NCBI RefSeq assembly: GCF_000814025.1
Contig: NZ_JWLL01000003.1
Coordinates: forward strand, 765,637-829,636
Length of the DNA stretch: 64,000 nt
Source: Tateyamaria sp. ANG-S1
GTDB lineage: Bacteria > Pseudomonadota > Alphaproteobacteria > Rhodobacterales > Rhodobacteraceae
Reading direction: 5' to 3'
Shown here: positions 36,560 through 45,535 of the stretch, one piece after another
How positions within the stretch are numbered: the first letter of the stretch is position 1
Layout of the letters: each line of letters starts with the position of its first letter
Notes under the pieces: generated by a model
What the model saw: only the letters and a program-made list of their open reading frames with translations
Database searches by the model: none
Told to the model about the DNA's origin: nothing
Translations under genes and position numbers: made by a program

Positions 36560-38148
36560 TCCTTTTCGACCAGACGGTAGAACACGTAGTCAGAGGTGGC
36601 ACCGTTCACGAAACCTTGGATAGTGTCGCGCATTGCGACCTGCTTGATGGCCTGGAACATGATGACAAACGGCGCTTCGGCTTGGGTTTCCTGCTGAAGC
36701 TCCATGTACATCTCCAACCGTTTGTCACCGTCCTGCTCGGCCAAGGCCGCCATCGCCTTTTCGTTCATCTCTGCCGGTGGCATCCAAGCATTGCGCCACG
36801 TGGTTGTGGATGCGTACTTATCGTCTGAGTTGTCGGCGTTGAATGCGAACGCCTTGGCGTTGGAGTGTGGGTCCATGAAGTCGGGCCCCCAATAGAGCAT
36901 CATCGCCTCATGCGTGCGAGCGCGGTACTTGGTGATGACCTGTGCGCCGGTGCCGGGCACGATTTCAAGATTGATACCCCCCTGCGCAAAAGACGCCTGC
37001 AAAGCCTGCGCCATTTCGACAAATGTCGGGGCCGAGATCACATCCATAGTCACGTTGATCGGCGTCTCCACCCCCGCATCCGTCAGGATCTGCTTGGCCT
37101 TTTCCGGATCAAAGCTGAATGGCGTGTCAGTCAGCGCACCGGGAAACCCATCGGGCCAGAACGCCTGATGCACCTTCATCTGCCCCTTGAGCATACCGTC
37201 GGCCATGCCGTCGTAGTCCACCAGATACCGGGCGGCTTCCCAAACGGCGGGATCGGTCAAGCTTTCGGTTTTCTGGTTAAAGGACACCCAGTGCACAGCC
37301 GCCTGCGGATAGGTTTCAACGCGCACCCCTTCGACGCCTTCAAGCCCCGCGATCTGCCCCGGATCGAGGTTCTTGGCCATGTCGATGTCGCCCGCTTCAA
37401 GTTGCAAGCGCTGCGTAGCCCCTTCGGGGTTGTGCTGAATGACAACGCGATCCATCGCCGGGCCGCCCTGATAGTAGTCAGGGTTAGCGTTAAGCGAGAG
37501 GATATCGGCAGGCCGGTACGTGCCAAGGCTAAACGGACCGGTCCCGGCAGAGTTCCGGTTCATCCAGGCGTGGCCCATATCGCCTTCCAGCTCGTTCGCC
37601 ATGACCGTTTCCATATCCACAATGGAAGCGGGTCTGGCAGCCAGAACATTCAATACGAAAGACGGGGCAAAATCGCCTTCGTACCGAACGGTCACGGTGT
37701 TGCCATCGGCTGTGACCATCTCCTCGATATTCTCGGGCGTCCAACCCAGTTGCTTCAGGATGAAGGCAGGCGCCTTGTCCAATGACACCACGCGCTTCCA
37801 CGAGCCTACGACGTCCTCGCCACGCAACGGGTTGCCGGAATGGAACGTGACGCCTTCCCGCAGAGTGAAGGTGACGGTCTTGGTCTCGGCGTCGATTTCC
37901 CATTCGGTTGCCAGGGCGGGCGCAAGAACCGTTGTGTCCAAAGCATCGTAGCGCACCAGCGTGTCATATGTATTGGCCACATACTCACCCGAACTGAACT
38001 CATAGGCTGACGCGGGATCAATCGTCACGATGTCGTCTATGTTCTGCGCAACAACCAGAATGTTGTCTGGCGTTTCGGCATGAAGTGGCATGACCGCGAG
38101 GACACTCGCGGCGATGCCTGCAAAAAGATGTGTTCGAAAATGATACAT
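36556..38148 (-). CDS. Peptide-type ABC transporter substrate-binding protein, second copy
   Basis: A 530-aa periplasmic binding protein of the DppA/OppA (SBP_bac_5) family, with signal peptide (HLFAGIAASVLAVMPLHA, cleavage after residue 24). Motifs include TIDPASAYEFSSGEYVANTYDTL and VTFTLREGVTFHSGNPLRGEDVVGS. It is a paralogue of the binding protein at 41736-43331 (shared ETPxNxLVxAxxIDDIxTIDPA near the mature N-terminus). It follows the ATPase genes in the same operon. Confidence 0.92.
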   Translation of the reverse strand: MYHFRTHLFAGIAASVLAVMPLHAETPDNILVVAQNIDDIVTIDPASAYEFSSGEYVANTYDTLVRYDALDTTVLAPALATEWEIDAETKTVTFTLREGVTFHSGNPLRGEDVVGSWKRVVSLDKAPAFILKQLGWTPENIEEMVTADGNTVTVRYEGDFAPSFVLNVLAARPASIVDMETVMANELEGDMGHAWMNRNSAGTGPFSLGTYRPADILSLNANPDYYQGGPAMDRVVIQHNPEGATQRLQLEAGDIDMAKNLDPGQIAGLEGVEGVRVETYPQAAVHWVSFNQKTESLTDPAVWEAARYLVDYDGMADGMLKGQMKVHQAFWPDGFPGALTDTPFSFDPEKAKQILTDAGVETPINVTMDVISAPTFVEMAQALQASFAQGGINLEIVPGTGAQVITKYRARTHEAMMLYWGPDFMDPHSNAKAFAFNADNSDDKYASTTTWRNAWMPPAEMNEKAMAALAEQDGDKRLEMYMELQQETQAEAPFVIMFQAIKQVAMRDTIQGFVNGATSDYVFYRLVEKE

Positions 38149-38174
38149 GTATTTCCCTCTTGTTAAATCCCGGC

Positions 38175-38915
38175 TCAGACCGAAGCCTGCAGCAGATGCT
38201 GTGAATATGGATGCGCGGCCTTCATCACGCGCAGATCGGCGACATCCATGATTTCGACAATCTCGCCGTCCTTCATCACCGCCAGCCTATCGCACATGTG
38301 CCCCACAACGCTGAGGTCATGAGACACCATAAGATAGGTCAGGCCATGCTCTTGCCGCAGGTCCGCCAGCAGGTTGAGAATTTCAGCCTGTACCGACACA
38401 TCCAGCGCGGATGTCGGCTCATCCAGCAACAAAAGCTCCGGCTCCGGTGCAAGGGCGCGGGCAATGGCAACGCGCTGGCGCTGTCCGCCCGAGAGCTGGT
38501 GCGGATAGCGAAAGCGAAATTTCTGCCCAAGCCCGACATCATCCAGCAGCCGGACTACGCGGGCATCAATATCCTTGAAGCCATGCAATTGCAGCGTCTC
38601 GCCCAGCACCGCGTCAACTGAATGGCGCGGATGCAGCGAGGCGTAAGGGTCCTGAAACACCATTTGCACCTGCTTATAGAAGGCCCGCGCGCGCGTCTTT
38701 TCAATCGTCCGTTCATCGACAGCGATCCTGCCAGACCAGGTTGGGGCAAGACCCGTGATCGCGCGCAGGATCGTGGATTTCCCTGAACCGCTTTCGCCGA
38801 CAAGCCCGAAGCTTTCCCCGGCACCCACGTCAAAAGATGCGCCCTTAACGGCATCCACACGGTCCCTGCCACTGCCGAACCAGACATTCAGATTGTCTAT
38901 GTGCAGCATCGTCAT
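38175..38915 (-). CDS. Peptide-type ABC transporter ATP-binding protein (OppF/DppF-like)
   Basis: A 246-aa ATPase with Walker A GESGSGKST near 40, LSGGQRQRVAIARAL and Walker B LLLLDEPTSALDVSVQ. The frame extends to 38948, but the ATG at 38915 overlaps the previous stop (ATGA) and gives the right length. It partners with the preceding ATPase. It lacks the C-terminal OppF extension seen in many 320-aa homologues. Confidence 0.92.
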   Translation of the reverse strand: MTMLHIDNLNVWFGSGRDRVDAVKGASFDVGAGESFGLVGESGSGKSTILRAITGLAPTWSGRIAVDERTIEKTRARAFYKQVQMVFQDPYASLHPRHSVDAVLGETLQLHGFKDIDARVVRLLDDVGLGQKFRFRYPHQLSGGQRQRVAIARALAPEPELLLLDEPTSALDVSVQAEILNLLADLRQEHGLTYLMVSHDLSVVGHMCDRLAVMKDGEIVEIMDVADLRVMKAAHPYSQHLLQASV

Positions 38916-39772
38916 ACGCGGCCGCTCACACTTGGCGCGTCGGACCACGCCGGATCACGCTTCAGCACATCCAGCCTGTCGCGGGGTGCATTCAACCGGG
39001 GCAGCGAGTTCAGCAAACCGCGCGTATACGGATGCTGCGCATCATGCAGCTTGTCCGCATCGCAGACCTCAACAATCCGGCCCGCATACATGATCAGGAC
39101 CCTGTCGCAAAAGTCAGCCACAAGGTTGAGGTCATGGCTGATAAAGATCAGGCCCATGCCACGCTCCTTGACCAGCTTGTCCATGATGTCGAGCACCTGG
39201 CGTTGCACGGACACATCAAGGGCCGAGGTCGGTTCGTCCGCGATCAGGATTTCCGGATTGGGGATCAGCATCATTGCAATCATAATCCGCTGCCCCATAC
39301 CGCCCGACATCTCGTGCGGGTAGGCGCGCATGACACGTTCCGGATTGCGGATCGACACAGCCTCCAGCATCTCAAGTGCCTTGGCCCGCGCTTCGGATTT
39401 GGAAGCCGTGTTGTGCAGCCGATACGCTTCGATGATCTGGTCCCCGATGGTCATCACCGGGTTGAGCGAGAACTTGGGGTCCTGCATGACCATCGAAATC
39501 CGTTCACCTCGCACATCGCGCATCGCTTTTTCGGATTTCTGCAACAAATCCACGCCGTCCAGCTTGATATGGTCCGCCTCAACAATGCCGGGTGGACGGA
39601 TCAACCGCAGAATGGCGCGACCCGTCATCGACTTGCCGGACCCGCTTTCACCGACGATCCCCAACCGTTCGCGGCCAAGCGTGAACGACACCCCGCGGAC
39701 CGCATCAAAGATACCCTGACGGGTCGGAAACTTGACCCACAGGTTTTCTATATCAAGAAGCGTATCCATCAC
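38912..39772 (-). CDS. Peptide-type ABC transporter ATP-binding protein (OppD/DppD-like)
   Basis: A 286-aa ATPase with Walker A GESGSGKSM, the Q-loop MVMQDPKFSLNPVMTIGDQI, MSGGMGQRIMIAMML (signature), Walker B ILIADEPTSALDVSVQRQVL and a C-terminal oligopeptide/dipeptide tail (QHPYTRGLLNSLPRL). The start ATGATG overlaps the preceding permease stop. Confidence 0.93.
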   Translation of the reverse strand: MMDTLLDIENLWVKFPTRQGIFDAVRGVSFTLGRERLGIVGESGSGKSMTGRAILRLIRPPGIVEADHIKLDGVDLLQKSEKAMRDVRGERISMVMQDPKFSLNPVMTIGDQIIEAYRLHNTASKSEARAKALEMLEAVSIRNPERVMRAYPHEMSGGMGQRIMIAMMLIPNPEILIADEPTSALDVSVQRQVLDIMDKLVKERGMGLIFISHDLNLVADFCDRVLIMYAGRIVEVCDADKLHDAQHPYTRGLLNSLPRLNAPRDRLDVLKRDPAWSDAPSVSGRV

Positions 39773-40680
39773 TCACCTGCCTTCGGGTCGAGCACATCGC
39801 GCAAACCATCACCCAGAAGGTTAAAGGCAAGCGACACGGTAAAGATTGCGAGCCCCGGCATGGTGGCAACCCACCAGTGGTCAAGGATGAAGCGTCGCCC
39901 CTCCGAGATCATGGCTCCCCACTCCGGGCTAGGTGGTTGCGCGCCAAGGCCGAGAAAGCCCAGACCTGCGGCCGCGAGGATGATGCCCGCCATGTCCAGC
40001 GTCACCCGCACGATCAGCGACGAGATGCACAGCGGCCAGATATGCTTCGTGATGATGCGAAAGCCCCCTGCCCCCTGCAGCTTGATGGCTGAGATGTAGT
40101 CGGATGACCGGATGGTCAGCGTCTCTGCCCGCGCAATGCGCGCATAGGGCGGCCAGGCGGTCAGAGAGATGGCGATGACGGCGTTTTCGATCCCCGCCCC
40201 CAACGCCGCGACAAAGGCCAACGCCAGAACAAGGCGCGGGAAGGCCAGGAAAATGTCGGTGATCCGCATCAGAACGATATCGACCCAGCCCCCGACATAC
40301 CCTGAAACAGTGCCCACCAGCAGACCAACAATTGGCGCGATCAAAGCGACAAGCGCCACAATATAAAGTGTGATCCGCGCGCCGTAGATGAGACGGGACA
40401 GGATATCGCGCCCCAGGCTGTCCGTGCCCAGCAGGTGACCTTCCGACCCAAGAGGAGCCAGGCGATTGCCAAGGTTCTGCACAAAAGGATCGTGCGGCGC
40501 GAGCAATGGCGCGGCCGCAGCAATCAAGACAAGTGCCAGCAAAATGCCGAGGCCGATCATCGCCATCGTGTTCGAGCGAAAGGCAAGCCAGCCCTGGTAG
40601 AGCGCGGACAGCTTGGCATGTCGGCGCGATGTGGGCGTGTCGGTCAGCAACCACTGGCGAAGTGTCTGTTCCGTCATCAA
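39769..40680 (-). CDS. Peptide-type ABC transporter permease (DppC-like)
   Basis: A 303-aa inner-membrane permease with the N-terminal DppC helix, GTDSLGRDILSRLIYGARITL near 95 and the EAA loop in ARAETLTIRSSDYISAIKLQGAG (about 185-207). It overlaps its neighbours at both ends by 4 nt. It pairs with the DppB-like protein to form the channel. Confidence 0.94.
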   Translation of the reverse strand: MMTEQTLRQWLLTDTPTSRRHAKLSALYQGWLAFRSNTMAMIGLGILLALVLIAAAAPLLAPHDPFVQNLGNRLAPLGSEGHLLGTDSLGRDILSRLIYGARITLYIVALVALIAPIVGLLVGTVSGYVGGWVDIVLMRITDIFLAFPRLVLALAFVAALGAGIENAVIAISLTAWPPYARIARAETLTIRSSDYISAIKLQGAGGFRIITKHIWPLCISSLIVRVTLDMAGIILAAAGLGFLGLGAQPPSPEWGAMISEGRRFILDHWWVATMPGLAIFTVSLAFNLLGDGLRDVLDPKAGE

Positions 40681-41735
40681 TTCGCCCTCGGGTCAAAGAC
40701 CTTGTAGAGCAGGTCGGAGAAGATGTTCAGCAGGATAAAGATCAGGCCCACGACCACCGTACCGCCAAGTACGGCGTTCATGTCTGCGCTCAGCAGCGCC
40801 GTGGTGATGTAGCTACCGATCCCCGGCCAGGAAAAGATGATCTCGGTTAGCACCGACCCCTCGAGCAGGTTGGCATAGCTCAAAGCGATTACCGTGATCA
40901 GTTGCACGCGGATGTTCTTGAAGGCGTGTTTCCAGATCACGTCCCATTCCGACATGCCCTTGACGCGCGCTGTGGTGATATACTCCGCGCTCAGCTGCTC
41001 CAGCATGAAGGACCGCGTCATCCGGCTGATATACGCGAGCGAGAAGTATCCCAGCAGCGACGCCGGCAGGATGATGTGGCTGAAGGCGTTCTTGAAGACG
41101 TCCCAATTGCCGTCCAGGGCTGCATCGACAAGGATCAACCCCGTCACGCTGGGCACCACATCGACATAGAAAATGCCAACACGCCCCGGTCCGCCGACCC
41201 ACCCCAGAATGCCATAGAAGATGAGCAACCCCATCAGACCAAGCCAGAAGATTGGCATGGAGTAGCCGACCAACGCCAAAACACGCGCAACCTGATCAAT
41301 CCACGACCCCTTGCGCGCAGCAGCAACGACCCCCAGCGGCACTCCGATCACGATCCCGATGATGATACCCAGCGTTGCCAGCTCAAGCGTTGCAGGAAAA
41401 ACGCGCGCGATGTCCTCGGACACGGGCCGTGCATTCAGAAGTGAGGTGCCAAAATCCAGATGCAGCACATCCCAGATGTAATACCCGAATTGAACAACGA
41501 GCGGCTTATCAAGGCCGAGCTCAATAAATACGGCATCGTATGTCGATTGCGATGCGCGTTCGCCCACAATCGCCAGGACCGGGTCAATCGGCATCACGCG
41601 ACCGATGATAAATGTGATGAATAGAAGGCCCAGCATCGTCATCGCGATAGAGCCGATGGTGAGCAAAGTCGTTTTCAACCAAGGAGGAAGGGACGCGCTC
41701 AAGCGCCCCTTCCCATTGCCTTCAGTGACGGCCAT
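40677..41735 (-). CDS. Peptide-type ABC transporter permease (DppB-like)
   Basis: A 352-aa permease with the DppB features of an N-terminal helix, LDFGTSLLNARPVSEDI, and the EAA loop EYITTARVKGMSEWDVIWKHAFKN near 255-278. It starts directly after the binding-protein gene (adjacent stop and start). Length is slightly above average because of a longer loop near residue 180-205. Confidence 0.94.
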   Translation of the reverse strand: MAVTEGNGKGRLSASLPPWLKTTLLTIGSIAMTMLGLLFITFIIGRVMPIDPVLAIVGERASQSTYDAVFIELGLDKPLVVQFGYYIWDVLHLDFGTSLLNARPVSEDIARVFPATLELATLGIIIGIVIGVPLGVVAAARKGSWIDQVARVLALVGYSMPIFWLGLMGLLIFYGILGWVGGPGRVGIFYVDVVPSVTGLILVDAALDGNWDVFKNAFSHIILPASLLGYFSLAYISRMTRSFMLEQLSAEYITTARVKGMSEWDVIWKHAFKNIRVQLITVIALSYANLLEGSVLTEIIFSWPGIGSYITTALLSADMNAVLGGTVVVGLIFILLNIFSDLLYKVFDPRAN

Positions 41736-43331
41736 TTACTTTGTGACCTGCCAATATGCAGCCGACGTTACGGCCTGACCGGTCGACCAGTCGGTCACGT
41801 TGTCCCGCAGCGCAGATTGTTCGATCTGCTGGAACATGATGACAAAGGGCGACGTTTCGCGGAACTCGGCCTGAATGTCCTGATACATCTGGATGCGCAT
41901 GTCGCGGTCGTTCTCGACCACTGCCGCATCAACCTTTTCCGTCAGACCGCCGGTGTCCCAGCTGTTGCGCCAGGCCAGAAGGCCCGTTGCATTGGCCTCG
42001 TCAGAGTTGTCCGGGTTGTAGGCAAATGTACCTGCATTGGTTTGCGGATCAGGATAATCCGGTCCCCAGGCACCCAGGTACACATCAAGTTCACGCGCCC
42101 GGTAGCGCCCAAGGATCTGCTTGGCCGTGCCCACGGTGATGTTGACCTTGATGCCCACTTGCGCGGCCGCGTTCTGGAAGCTCTGACCAATCTCGATCCG
42201 TTCCTGTGCCTCACGTACACCGATCTCGATCTCAAGGTCCTCGACGCCAGCGGCCTCCAGCAACTCCTTGGCCTTTTCGATGTTGTAGGAGAATGGGTTT
42301 TCCTCGGACGCGCCCAGGTAGGTCGCCGGCAGGAAATTCTGATGGATCGTGTATTGCCCCTTCAGGAAGCTGTCCCGCATGCCTTCGTAGTCGATCAGGT
42401 ATTTGAACGCTTGCCGCACTTCGGGCTTGGACAGTTCCGGGTGCTTCTGGTTCAGAGCGATATACATCAGACGGCCCTTGAGCTCGTCCTCAACCTTGAC
42501 GCCATCCGCTTGCGACACACCGGCGATATCTTCGGGGTTCAGGTTCCGTGCAATATCGACGTCACCGCGTTCCAGCAACAGACGCTGGGACGCGCTTTCC
42601 AGAACGTGGCGCACGATCACACGCTCCATCGCCGGGGCACCGCCATAATAGTCCGGGTTGGAGGACATTGTGACGCTCTCGTTTGGCTTCCAGCTGTCCA
42701 GCTTGTAGGGGCCAGAGCCTGCTGAGTTGGTCTTAAGCCACTCATTGCCCATGTCGCCATCGACCTCGTTGGCCATGACTGTTTCCTTGTCGACAATGGC
42801 ACCGATGGTCGCCGTCAAGCAGTTCAGAACAAACGACGTCGCATAGCGCTTGTCTGTGGTGATCATCAGCTTGTTGCCGTCGGCTCGGATCGTCTCTGCC
42901 GCGTTCTCTGCTGTAAAACCGAACTGCGTCAGGATAAACGCAGGCGTCTTGTTCAGAATGACGGCGCGCTGTAGCGAGAATGCAGCGTCTTCTGCTGTAA
43001 CGGGGTTGCCCGAATGAAACGTCACACCTTCGCGCATGGTAAAGGTGATGGTTTTGCCGTCCTCGGACACTTCCCAGCTCTCAGCAAGGTCCGGTTTGTA
43101 TCCTGCAGCCAAATCGTTCGGGTCGAGCATAACCAGGCGGCTGTATACATTGCGGCTGATGTCGGACCCGGCAAATTCGAAGCTTTCGGCAGGATCAATA
43201 GTCGTGATGTCATCAATCCGGTGCGCGATAACGAGCATGTTCGCAGGCGTTTCGGCCACAGCAGAAAGTGATGTCATGCTGACGGCCACGCCCATCGCGA
43301 CCCCGGTGAGCAATCTTGCAAAGGTATTCAT
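41736..43331 (-). CDS. Peptide-type ABC transporter substrate-binding protein, first copy
   Basis: A 531-aa SBP_bac_5 protein with signal peptide (RLLTGVAMGVAVSMTSLSAVA, cleavage near 26) and the motifs TIDPAESFEFAGSDISRNVYSRL and FTMREGVTFHSGNPVTAEDAAFS. It is followed without a gap by DppB. The paralogue at 36556-38148 lies after the ATPases, so one channel is served by two receptors, probably of different ligand range. Confidence 0.93.
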   Translation of the reverse strand: MNTFARLLTGVAMGVAVSMTSLSAVAETPANMLVIAHRIDDITTIDPAESFEFAGSDISRNVYSRLVMLDPNDLAAGYKPDLAESWEVSEDGKTITFTMREGVTFHSGNPVTAEDAAFSLQRAVILNKTPAFILTQFGFTAENAAETIRADGNKLMITTDKRYATSFVLNCLTATIGAIVDKETVMANEVDGDMGNEWLKTNSAGSGPYKLDSWKPNESVTMSSNPDYYGGAPAMERVIVRHVLESASQRLLLERGDVDIARNLNPEDIAGVSQADGVKVEDELKGRLMYIALNQKHPELSKPEVRQAFKYLIDYEGMRDSFLKGQYTIHQNFLPATYLGASEENPFSYNIEKAKELLEAAGVEDLEIEIGVREAQERIEIGQSFQNAAAQVGIKVNITVGTAKQILGRYRARELDVYLGAWGPDYPDPQTNAGTFAYNPDNSDEANATGLLAWRNSWDTGGLTEKVDAAVVENDRDMRIQMYQDIQAEFRETSPFVIMFQQIEQSALRDNVTDWSTGQAVTSAAYWQVTK

Positions 43332-43378
43332 GTGATACGTTCCTCTGTTGTCAGAAATATTTGTTTTTTGTGCCCGGG

Positions 43379-44440
43379 TTAGGATCCCCAGGTTTCTTCG
43401 AGCACTCTAAGCCAATTCCCATGGCAGAGTTTCGTCATCAAAGCGTCGTCGTAGCCGTGTTGGCGCATGGTTGCCCGTAATTTTGGCAGTCCAGCACTTG
43501 ATGTAAGCGGTTCTGGCACAATTGCGCCGTCATAGTCGGACCCAAGCCCGACACAGTCTTCGCCCATCACTTCGATCAGATGGTCGAGATGGCGCACCAT
43601 TTGCTCCAAGGGCACGTCGGGCAGCATCTTGCCATCGGCCCGCAAAAAAGCCACTGCAAAGTTCAAACCGACCATGCCACCGGTTTCGGCAATGGCGGCA
43701 AGCTGCTTGTCCGTCAGGTTTCTTGAATGCGGACAAATGGCATGTGCGTTCGAATGGGTGGCAACAAGCGGTTTCGTTGAATGCCGTGCGACATCCCAAA
43801 ACCCATCCTCGTTCAGATGCGACAGGTCGATCATAATGCCAAGCTGATTGCATCGCTTGACCAAGCGCAGCCCGTGATCTGTCAGACCCGGCCCGGTCTG
43901 CGGCGACGCCGGAAAGCGAAAAGGCACACCATGACCAAAGATCGTTTCGCGGCTCCAAACCGGGCCAATCGATCGGAGCCCGGCGTTATAGAGGACGTCC
44001 AAAGCCGCAAGGTCTGCATCAATGGCTTCCGCGCCTTCGATATGGAAGATCGCGGCGATCTTGCCCTCTGCCAGGCAGGTGCGAATGTCCGCAACGCTGC
44101 GGCATATGGATAGAGCGCCGAGTTCTTCTAACTCGAAAAGAATGGCCGCTTGGGACATGACCACCGGGAATGCGTCTTCCCATGCGATGGGATCAGGCAA
44201 CGGCAAGTCATACCTGTCCTTGGTCATCTCCTCGAACTTATCGTCCACGTCCATCGGGGACGGAACAAAGACCGCGAAGAAGCCGCCGCCAAAACCACCT
44301 GCCTGTGCCGACGCCAATGTGACGGCCCCGTCTCCACCGTTGATGAAGTTGTCAGCAACGGTGGATCGGCCAGCCCTGAACAGTTTCAGCAGAACATCGT
44401 TGTGGCCGTCAAAAATAGCAGGTTGGGTTAATTCCCCCAT
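43379..44440 (-). CDS. Membrane-dipeptidase family (M19) metallopeptidase
   Basis: A 353-aa renal-dipeptidase-like zinc enzyme, cytoplasmic as there is no signal peptide. Metal and active-site motifs are FDGHNDVLLKLF (HxD), IFHIEGAEAID (bridging Glu), PLVATHSNAHAICPHSRNLTD, and GLGSDYDGAI. The family hydrolyses dipeptides, including those with C-terminal D-residues, and some act on N-acyl or lactone substrates. As first gene before a peptide ABC transporter, it probably cleaves the imported compound. Confidence 0.92.
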   Translation of the reverse strand: MGELTQPAIFDGHNDVLLKLFRAGRSTVADNFINGGDGAVTLASAQAGGFGGGFFAVFVPSPMDVDDKFEEMTKDRYDLPLPDPIAWEDAFPVVMSQAAILFELEELGALSICRSVADIRTCLAEGKIAAIFHIEGAEAIDADLAALDVLYNAGLRSIGPVWSRETIFGHGVPFRFPASPQTGPGLTDHGLRLVKRCNQLGIMIDLSHLNEDGFWDVARHSTKPLVATHSNAHAICPHSRNLTDKQLAAIAETGGMVGLNFAVAFLRADGKMLPDVPLEQMVRHLDHLIEVMGEDCVGLGSDYDGAIVPEPLTSSAGLPKLRATMRQHGYDDALMTKLCHGNWLRVLEETWGS

Positions 44441-44503
44441 ATGTGTCGTCCTGAAAAAGATAACAACCGTTCTACCTTAAAACATAAATTCTCATGGGCG
44501 ATG

Positions 44504-44520
44504 ATTATGTATATGATAAT
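44504..44520. promoter_or_regulatory. Candidate LysR box
   Basis: ATTAT-N7-ATAAT, with the T-N11-A pattern, is 34-50 nt before the LysR start and 64 nt before the dipeptidase start in the AT-rich divergent gap. It fits a LysR-type binding site that regulates both directions. Confidence 0.55.
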
Positions 44521-44553
44521 ACTTCATAGAATGATGATGTTTACGCAGAGACA

Positions 44554-45465
44554 ATGATGGCGGGACGAACCTGGCACAGCTTGCCCGAGTATGAGGCATT
44601 GCGCGCGCTGATGGAGAGTGGGACGACTTCAAAGGCCGCACTTAGACTAGGGCTTTCGCAATCCGCGATCAGTCGCTCAATCTCTTCCCTGGAAGCGCGT
44701 CTGGGACGTATCTTGTTCGAGCGTGACGGGGGGCGTCTGCGGCCAACCTTGGAAGCAACGCAGTTGAACCGGCGCCTTGATCCTCTGTTCGAGGCGCTGG
44801 ACCGGATTGATGGGCCCACTGAACCGACCCAGGAAACCTTGCGGCTCACCGCACCGCCCACATATGCGCATCGGTTTCTCGTTGGCCACATCGCGACGTT
44901 CCTGCAAGCAAACCCGCACTTCTATGTCAGCCTAGAAGTCAACTCGGCCGAGGATGTGATCCGTCGGGTCCAGGACGACAGATCCGATTTGGGTATGTCC
45001 GGTGTCGACCTCACCCGCGAAGGCATAAAACTAACGCCCTACCGATATTCGGAAGCCGCTTGTGCCATGCCCAGCGGGCACGAACTGGCGGATCTTGACG
45101 TCATCCAGGCCCAGGATCTTCACAACCAACCGTTGATCGCCCTGAGCCGCCGGCATTCGCGACGGGCACAATTGGAAAGGGTTTTGACCAACAGCCGAAG
45201 CTTTCCAAAGATCGTCGCCGAAGCATCCACATCATTCGCGGCGGTGGACCTGGCACGTGAGGGTCTTGGCGTGACTGTGGTCAATCCTTTTCCGGTTGCG
45301 CAGTATCGGTCGGAAGATGTCGTGTTCCGCAGGTTCGCGTCACCGATAGAGTATCGGACCTACTTCGTGACGTCAGACCACAAACCCACTCCCGCGATTG
45401 CGCGTGCGTTCATCCGTCACCTCAGGCTGCATACGCCAAAGATGCCTTTCACAAAGCCGACATAG
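44554..45465 (+). CDS. LysR-family transcriptional regulator
   Basis: A 303-aa LysR protein with an N-terminal winged helix-turn-helix (residues about 5-65; TSKAALRLGLSQSAISRSIS, LEARLGRILFERDGGRLRPT) and a C-terminal periplasmic-binding-like effector domain. It is divergent from the dipeptidase/ABC operon, so it is the likely regulator of that operon, with an imported or derived compound as effector. Confidence 0.92.
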   Translation: MMAGRTWHSLPEYEALRALMESGTTSKAALRLGLSQSAISRSISSLEARLGRILFERDGGRLRPTLEATQLNRRLDPLFEALDRIDGPTEPTQETLRLTAPPTYAHRFLVGHIATFLQANPHFYVSLEVNSAEDVIRRVQDDRSDLGMSGVDLTREGIKLTPYRYSEAACAMPSGHELADLDVIQAQDLHNQPLIALSRRHSRRAQLERVLTNSRSFPKIVAEASTSFAAVDLAREGLGVTVVNPFPVAQYRSEDVVFRRFASPIEYRTYFVTSDHKPTPAIARAFIRHLRLHTPKMPFTKPT

Positions 45466-45507
45466 TCATTTTCGCAACGTGGCTCGGCGTGACCTCAATG
45501 ATCTATT

Positions 45508-45535
45508 GGCCATGACCTAAGCGGCCACGACCTAA
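45508..45535. repeat. 13-bp tandem direct repeat
   Basis: GGCCATGACCTAA and GGCCACGACCTAA (one mismatch) repeat with a 15-bp period in the short gap between the LysR stop and the SulP stop. It slightly overlaps the SulP 3' end. Confidence 0.6.
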
